A stretch of 64,000 nt of DNA from Streptomyces sp. CB02056 (GTDB lineage: Bacteria > Actinomycetota > Actinomycetes > Streptomycetales > Streptomycetaceae). The notes beneath the pieces were generated by a model. The model made no database searches. It saw only the letters and a program-made list of their open reading frames with translations, and was not told the DNA's origin. The first letter of the stretch is position 1. Each line of letters opens with the position of its first letter. Location of the stretch: NCBI RefSeq assembly GCF_001905545.1, contig NZ_LIPD01000022.1:60587-124586 (forward strand), in the 5' to 3' direction. Positions 60,507 to 64,000 of the stretch are shown here, in pieces. The position numbers and the translations under genes are program-made.

Positions 60507-62894
60507 TCACCCCACGACCTCGGTGCTCCACGTGCCGTTCCGCAACGCGGTCTCCTGGAGCTTCCCGTCGCTCCGGCGCGCCGTGTAGACGCGGGTGACG
60601 CCGCCGTGGTCCACCACCGCCGGCTCGAAGCCGTCGGCCACCTGCTGGACACCGGCGTTCGCCAGGGAGTCCTGTGGCGCCCACCCGCCGCCCGCCGCCT
60701 TCGTCTCGGTCAGCAGGCCGTTCCTGTCGACCAGGAACAGGCTGGTGGTCCCGCCGTGCACCAGGGCCGCCGGGGCGGAGCGTGGCACCGGCACCCGGAA
60801 GTCCTTGGTCAGGTCGTGGAGTCGCCACCCTGCATCCTGCGTGCCGCCCGCCGACGTCCCCGGAGGCGTCAGCCGGGCCTCCGAGAGATGGCCGTCGCCG
60901 CTGTTGACGGTGAAGACGCTCGTCACCCCGTCGTGCACCACCGCGCTCGGCGTCATGACGGACGACGGCACGCCGGTCATGGTGAAGATGTTCCACTTCT
61001 CGCCGATCCTCAGCGACGACTCCTGGAGCTGCTGGTCCTTCGTGATCGTGTACACCCTGACCAAATCCCCCTCCACCACCGCCACCGGCGCGGTGCCGGC
61101 GGCGACCGGCGCGGCGGGCAACTGCCCCGCGCCCAGGAGCCCGAGGTCGTCGTGCAGGTCCTGCCTGCCCCAGCCCGAGTCGTCCAGGTAGGACCGCCGC
61201 AGGTGGTTGTCCACGCCGACGGTGAACACGTTGACCTTCCCGTCCAGTACCGCCGCGGTCGGAGTGCTCCGGACCTCCTGATCACCGAGGTCGGTGGCCT
61301 GCCAGTCCTTGTTGGGTTCCAACCGGGCCTCCACCAGGTGCTTGTTCACGGAGTTCACGACAAACACCCGGACGATGCCCTTGTCGAGCACCGCCACCGG
61401 GCGGGTGCCGGCCAGCACCTGGGGGATGGTGGAGTCTTCGGACCTGAGTGCGTAGTCCACCACCCTGACCTGGCCCGGGTTCGGGCTCTGCCGGAGCTTC
61501 GCCGCCTCGTTGCCGAGGTCCACGTAGCTCTCCAGGAGCTGCTGGTCCTTGTACGCCGTGAAGACACGGAGGTGCTGGTCGTCGGCCACCGCCGGACCGG
61601 CCGCGTTCCCGGGCGTCGCCGTGGCCGTCATGGCGGCGTCCTGGGCGGGTGAGGAGGCCGAGGATGTCGCGGAGGGCAAGGGGGCGGAAGAGGCCGAGGG
61701 GGCCCCGGTGTCCCGGGCGGGCGAGGAAGCCGCGGCGCCGGCGCCGCGGCCGGCGTCGTCATCGCTCTGGAGCAGGGCCCAGGACAGGACCGACGCGCAG
61801 ACGACGGCGACCGCGGTGGCCAGCGCGATCCGGGTCCGGCGCTCCCGCAGCCGTCCGGGGCGGGGCACGGTCGGTGTGGCTGTCGCCGTCGGTGTCGGTG
61901 TCGGCGTCGGTGCTGCCGTCGATGTCGGCGTCGGCGTCGCCGACGCGGGAGGGGTGACCGGAGGGGAGACCGGGAGGTCGGGCTCGGTGGGCGTGGCAGC
62001 GACCGCCGGTCCGCCGGTCGGTTCCGCCGCTACGGGGTCGTGCTGCGGACCGGCGCCCCCGACCGCCGGTCCGGGGCCGTCGAGCATGGCCAGCCCCGCC
62101 GCCGCGTCGGGCCGACCGGCCGGGTCCCGGGAGAGCAGCGCGGTGATCAACGGCGCCAGCCTGCCCGCCCGTTGGGGCGGCGGGACGAGGGCGAGCGCGA
62201 CGGCGGCGATCGTCATCGCGGTCGTCTCCCGCCGGAACGGCGACACCCCCTCGACGGCCTCGTACAGCGTCGCGCCGAGGCTGAACAGGTCGACGGCCGG
62301 GGTGTCCGGCTCGTGGGCCAGCCGCTCCGGGGCGATGTAGTCCAGCGTCCCGACCAGGGACCCGGTGGTGGTCAGCACGGTGCCCGCGTGGTTCTTGGCG
62401 ATGCCGAAGTCGGCCAGCAGCACCCCACCGTCGTCGGCCAGCATGATGTTCGACGGCTTCACGTCGCGGTGGAGGATGCCCACCCGGTGCGCAGCGGCCA
62501 GCGCCCGTAGCACCCCGACGGCCACCTCGGCGGCCCGCTCCGGCCCCAACGGCCCGTCGGCCCGGAGCACCTGCGCCAGCGAACGGCCGCGGACCAGCCG
62601 CATCACCATCCACGGGCCGCCGTCCTCCACCACCACGTCGTGCACCGTGACGATGTTGGGGTGGTCGCGGAGCGCGGCCGCGTGGCGGGCTTCCGCCATG
62701 GCCCGGGCGATGGCCTGCTCGTGCTCGTCCTCGGAGAGGTCCTCCTCCTCCCAACGGACCTCCTTCACCGCGACCTCGATGTCCAGCAGTTCGTCCCTGG
62801 CCTCCCAGACCTGGCCCATGCCCCCGGCCGCCAGAGCTCTCACCAGCCTGAACCGTCCGCCGACGAGCCTGTTCGGTGCGGAACTCGAGTCCAT
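60507..62894 (-). CDS. Membrane-anchored Ser/Thr protein kinase with external beta-propeller
   Basis: 795 residues from ATG 62894. The Hanks-type kinase domain has LAAGGMGQVW, Lys44 (VAVKEV), catalytic HRDVKPSN with Asp144, and DFG at 162-164. Then comes a Pro/Thr/Ala-rich juxtamembrane linker, one membrane helix (~350-371), a Ser/Ala linker, and ~350 residues with at least six VAVLDKGIVRVFVVN-like blades. This resembles the fucose-lectin-like or PQQ-like propellers seen on the outer side of some actinobacterial kinases. Extracellular sensing coupled to cytosolic phosphorylation is inferred. It is divergent from a SMI1/KNR4 gene. Confidence 0.9.
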   Translation of the reverse strand: MDSSSAPNRLVGGRFRLVRALAAGGMGQVWEARDELLDIEVAVKEVRWEEEDLSEDEHEQAIARAMAEARHAAALRDHPNIVTVHDVVVEDGGPWMVMRLVRGRSLAQVLRADGPLGPERAAEVAVGVLRALAAAHRVGILHRDVKPSNIMLADDGGVLLADFGIAKNHAGTVLTTTGSLVGTLDYIAPERLAHEPDTPAVDLFSLGATLYEAVEGVSPFRRETTAMTIAAVALALVPPPQRAGRLAPLITALLSRDPAGRPDAAAGLAMLDGPGPAVGGAGPQHDPVAAEPTGGPAVAATPTEPDLPVSPPVTPPASATPTPTSTAAPTPTPTPTATATPTVPRPGRLRERRTRIALATAVAVVCASVLSWALLQSDDDAGRGAGAAASSPARDTGAPSASSAPLPSATSSASSPAQDAAMTATATPGNAAGPAVADDQHLRVFTAYKDQQLLESYVDLGNEAAKLRQSPNPGQVRVVDYALRSEDSTIPQVLAGTRPVAVLDKGIVRVFVVNSVNKHLVEARLEPNKDWQATDLGDQEVRSTPTAAVLDGKVNVFTVGVDNHLRRSYLDDSGWGRQDLHDDLGLLGAGQLPAAPVAAGTAPVAVVEGDLVRVYTITKDQQLQESSLRIGEKWNIFTMTGVPSSVMTPSAVVHDGVTSVFTVNSGDGHLSEARLTPPGTSAGGTQDAGWRLHDLTKDFRVPVPRSAPAALVHGGTTSLFLVDRNGLLTETKAAGGGWAPQDSLANAGVQQVADGFEPAVVDHGGVTRVYTARRSDGKLQETALRNGTWSTEVVG

Positions 62895-63228
62895 GCGAAA
62901 CCCTTACGCAGTTGGATGGTGACGGAACGTCAGGTCGAGTACAGAGCATAGCGAGGACGTGCGCCGGTTCGGGCCCCGAACCGTAACCGTCCGGCGCCCG
63001 GCCCCGACGCCCGCGCTGGTTCGCGCCGGACCGCGCCGGTTCACGCCGGTTCGCGCCGGACCGCCCGGTCGGCCACTCCAGGACCTCGCCCCCGAGACGA
63101 ACCCCACGGACCGGCGGCCCGCCTTGACGGCCCGCTGGTCGGCTGGGCAGGGAAGTGGGGCCGCCCGCCTCCGGTGTCACCGGCAGCGGATAGCCTCCGG
63201 CCGGAACGAACGGCTGACGGGAGTGGGC
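62895..63228. other. Divergent promoter region between kinase and SMI1/KNR4 gene
   Basis: No gene. 63016-63065 contains repeats of the GGTTCGCGCCGGACCG type. The plus-strand ORF that could extend the SMI1/KNR4 protein upstream to 62959 consists of low-complexity Arg/Pro-rich sequence and is not convincing. Confidence 0.55.
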
Positions 63229-63843
63229 GTGGACATCGAGGAGACACTGGACCGGCTCGGCGCGGTCATCGGGCCACCGCCCGCGGGCGGAGTCGTCCCG
63301 GTCCCTTGGGAGCTCGGGCCCGAGGTGCTCGGCTTCCAGCTGCCCGCGGACTACCGGGCGTTCGTCGACCGCTACGGGATGGTCAGCATCAGCGACGAAC
63401 TGCACATCTACACACCATCGGCGGCGCCCAGTTCCCAGGTCAGTCAGCCGCTCGGTTTCGAGGGATTCCTGTACGACACGACCGATCCCTACGGATACTG
63501 CGCCTGGCTGGCCGAGGCCTACCGGGACGGGGACCACGACGAGTGCCCGTACCCGCTGTTCCCGGCCGAGGGAGGGCTGCTGAAGTGGGCCAACAACTCC
63601 AACTCGGACCACTTCTTCTGGCTGACGCGGGGCCCGGACCCGGACCGCTGGCCGGTCGCCGCCAAGTTCCACTCGATGCGGGAGTGGGACCTGTTCGAGG
63701 GCGGCTTCCTGGAGTTCCTGCTCGCGGCGGTGACGGAAAAGTACCCGTACCACGACGACGTCGTCCCCGGCGGGACGAGGCAGCTCGGCGACGGCCGCGC
63801 CTACCGCCCCGGAGGAGACTGGTCGAAGCACCTACCGCACTGA
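63229..63843 (+). CDS. SMI1/KNR4 family protein
   Basis: 204 residues from GTG 63229 (GGGAG five bases upstream), chosen over GTG 63223 and the earlier 62959 start. Signature: LGFQLPADYRAFVDRYGMVSISDELHIYTPSA then WLAEAYRDGDHDECPYPLFPAEGGLLKWANNSNSDHFFWLT. The SUKH superfamily contains many immunity proteins of bacterial toxin systems, but no toxin gene is seen next to it. Soluble. A truncated neighbourhood at the window edge prevents further context. Confidence 0.85.
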   Translation: MDIEETLDRLGAVIGPPPAGGVVPVPWELGPEVLGFQLPADYRAFVDRYGMVSISDELHIYTPSAAPSSQVSQPLGFEGFLYDTTDPYGYCAWLAEAYRDGDHDECPYPLFPAEGGLLKWANNSNSDHFFWLTRGPDPDRWPVAAKFHSMREWDLFEGGFLEFLLAAVTEKYPYHDDVVPGGTRQLGDGRAYRPGGDWSKHLPH

Positions 63844-63894
63844 ATCCGCGGACACGGCCGGCCCCGGCCGACCCCCTGCCGCCACGGCCAGGCC

Positions 63895-63923
63895 CCCAAC
63901 CACCCGCCCCGTGCAGGAAGTCG
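63895..63923. repeat. 29-base dispersed repeat, copy 2
   Basis: Second copy of the element at 60323-60351, two mismatches. Downstream (63924-63960) partial GAAGTCGG repeats occur. Confidence 0.8.
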
Positions 63924-64000
63924 ACCCCGCGACTCTGCTGGCGAAGTCGGTTGGGTTGGGCGTGGGACGGTAAGTGTCTGCCGGTCGGGGCGGGTTGGCT

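Overview
The window is very GC-rich DNA from a filamentous actinomycete, most likely Streptomyces or Kitasatospora. This rests on the extreme third-position GC bias, the GTG starts, and characteristic gene families: tandem DUF397 genes with a DUF5753-type XRE regulator, a LamG/RHS secreted pair, an extracellular contractile injection system (eCIS), and a PKS/NRPS cluster. The genus is an inference. No rRNA, tRNA or CRISPR was seen.

Layout. 1-5457: three co-directional eCIS baseplate or tail genes, the first cut by the window edge. 5694-11547: a peptide/nickel-type ABC importer operon (lipoprotein, two permeases, double ATPase), preceded by a promoter-like element, a 30-codon Cys-containing leader ORF, a hairpin and a hairpin that covers the Shine-Dalgarno. 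11628-16002 (minus): a PnuC/RibM-like transporter, a stand-alone flavokinase, a flavin reductase, an FMN-dependent LLM monooxygenase and a ribokinase, with a divergent LacI regulator and an 18-bp palindromic operator between ribokinase and regulator. 17208-18554: an MFS exporter. 19509-31154: a compact hybrid biosynthetic cluster made of ACP-KS-AT-AT-ACP-C, A-PCP, a stand-alone KS-like protein lacking the HGTGT histidine, a P450 and a formyltransferase, all with short gaps or overlaps. 31769-43586: a secreted LamG protein, a large RHS/YD-repeat protein with a PD-(D/E)XK-like nuclease tip, and its probable immunity protein.

43672-64000 is an accessory patchwork: a winged-helix regulator/membrane protein pair, DUF4291, two DinB/DUF664 proteins, a secreted M4 peptidase with a P-domain, a Cys-repeat secreted protein, an alpha/beta-hydrolase that has lost all three catalytic residues, a RibD_C/DHFR-like protein, a phosphotransferase, a serine hydrolase, an XRE/DUF397/DUF397 set facing an ATPase-type anti-sigma-like protein, a broken IS5-type transposase, a VOC protein, an HxlR/F420-type reductase pair, a Ser/Thr kinase with an external beta-propeller, and a SMI1/KNR4 protein.

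How parts may work together. The flavin genes form a logical unit: import riboflavin, phosphorylate it to FMN, reduce it, and use it in the monooxygenase, next to an importer that could bring in the substrate. The biosynthetic genes could build a short acyl-amino acid product tailored by oxidation and formylation, with no visible thioesterase. Five convergent gene pairs (11.5, 17.1, 43.6, 45.5 and 48.6 kb) are separated by long perfect inverted repeats that look like bidirectional terminators.
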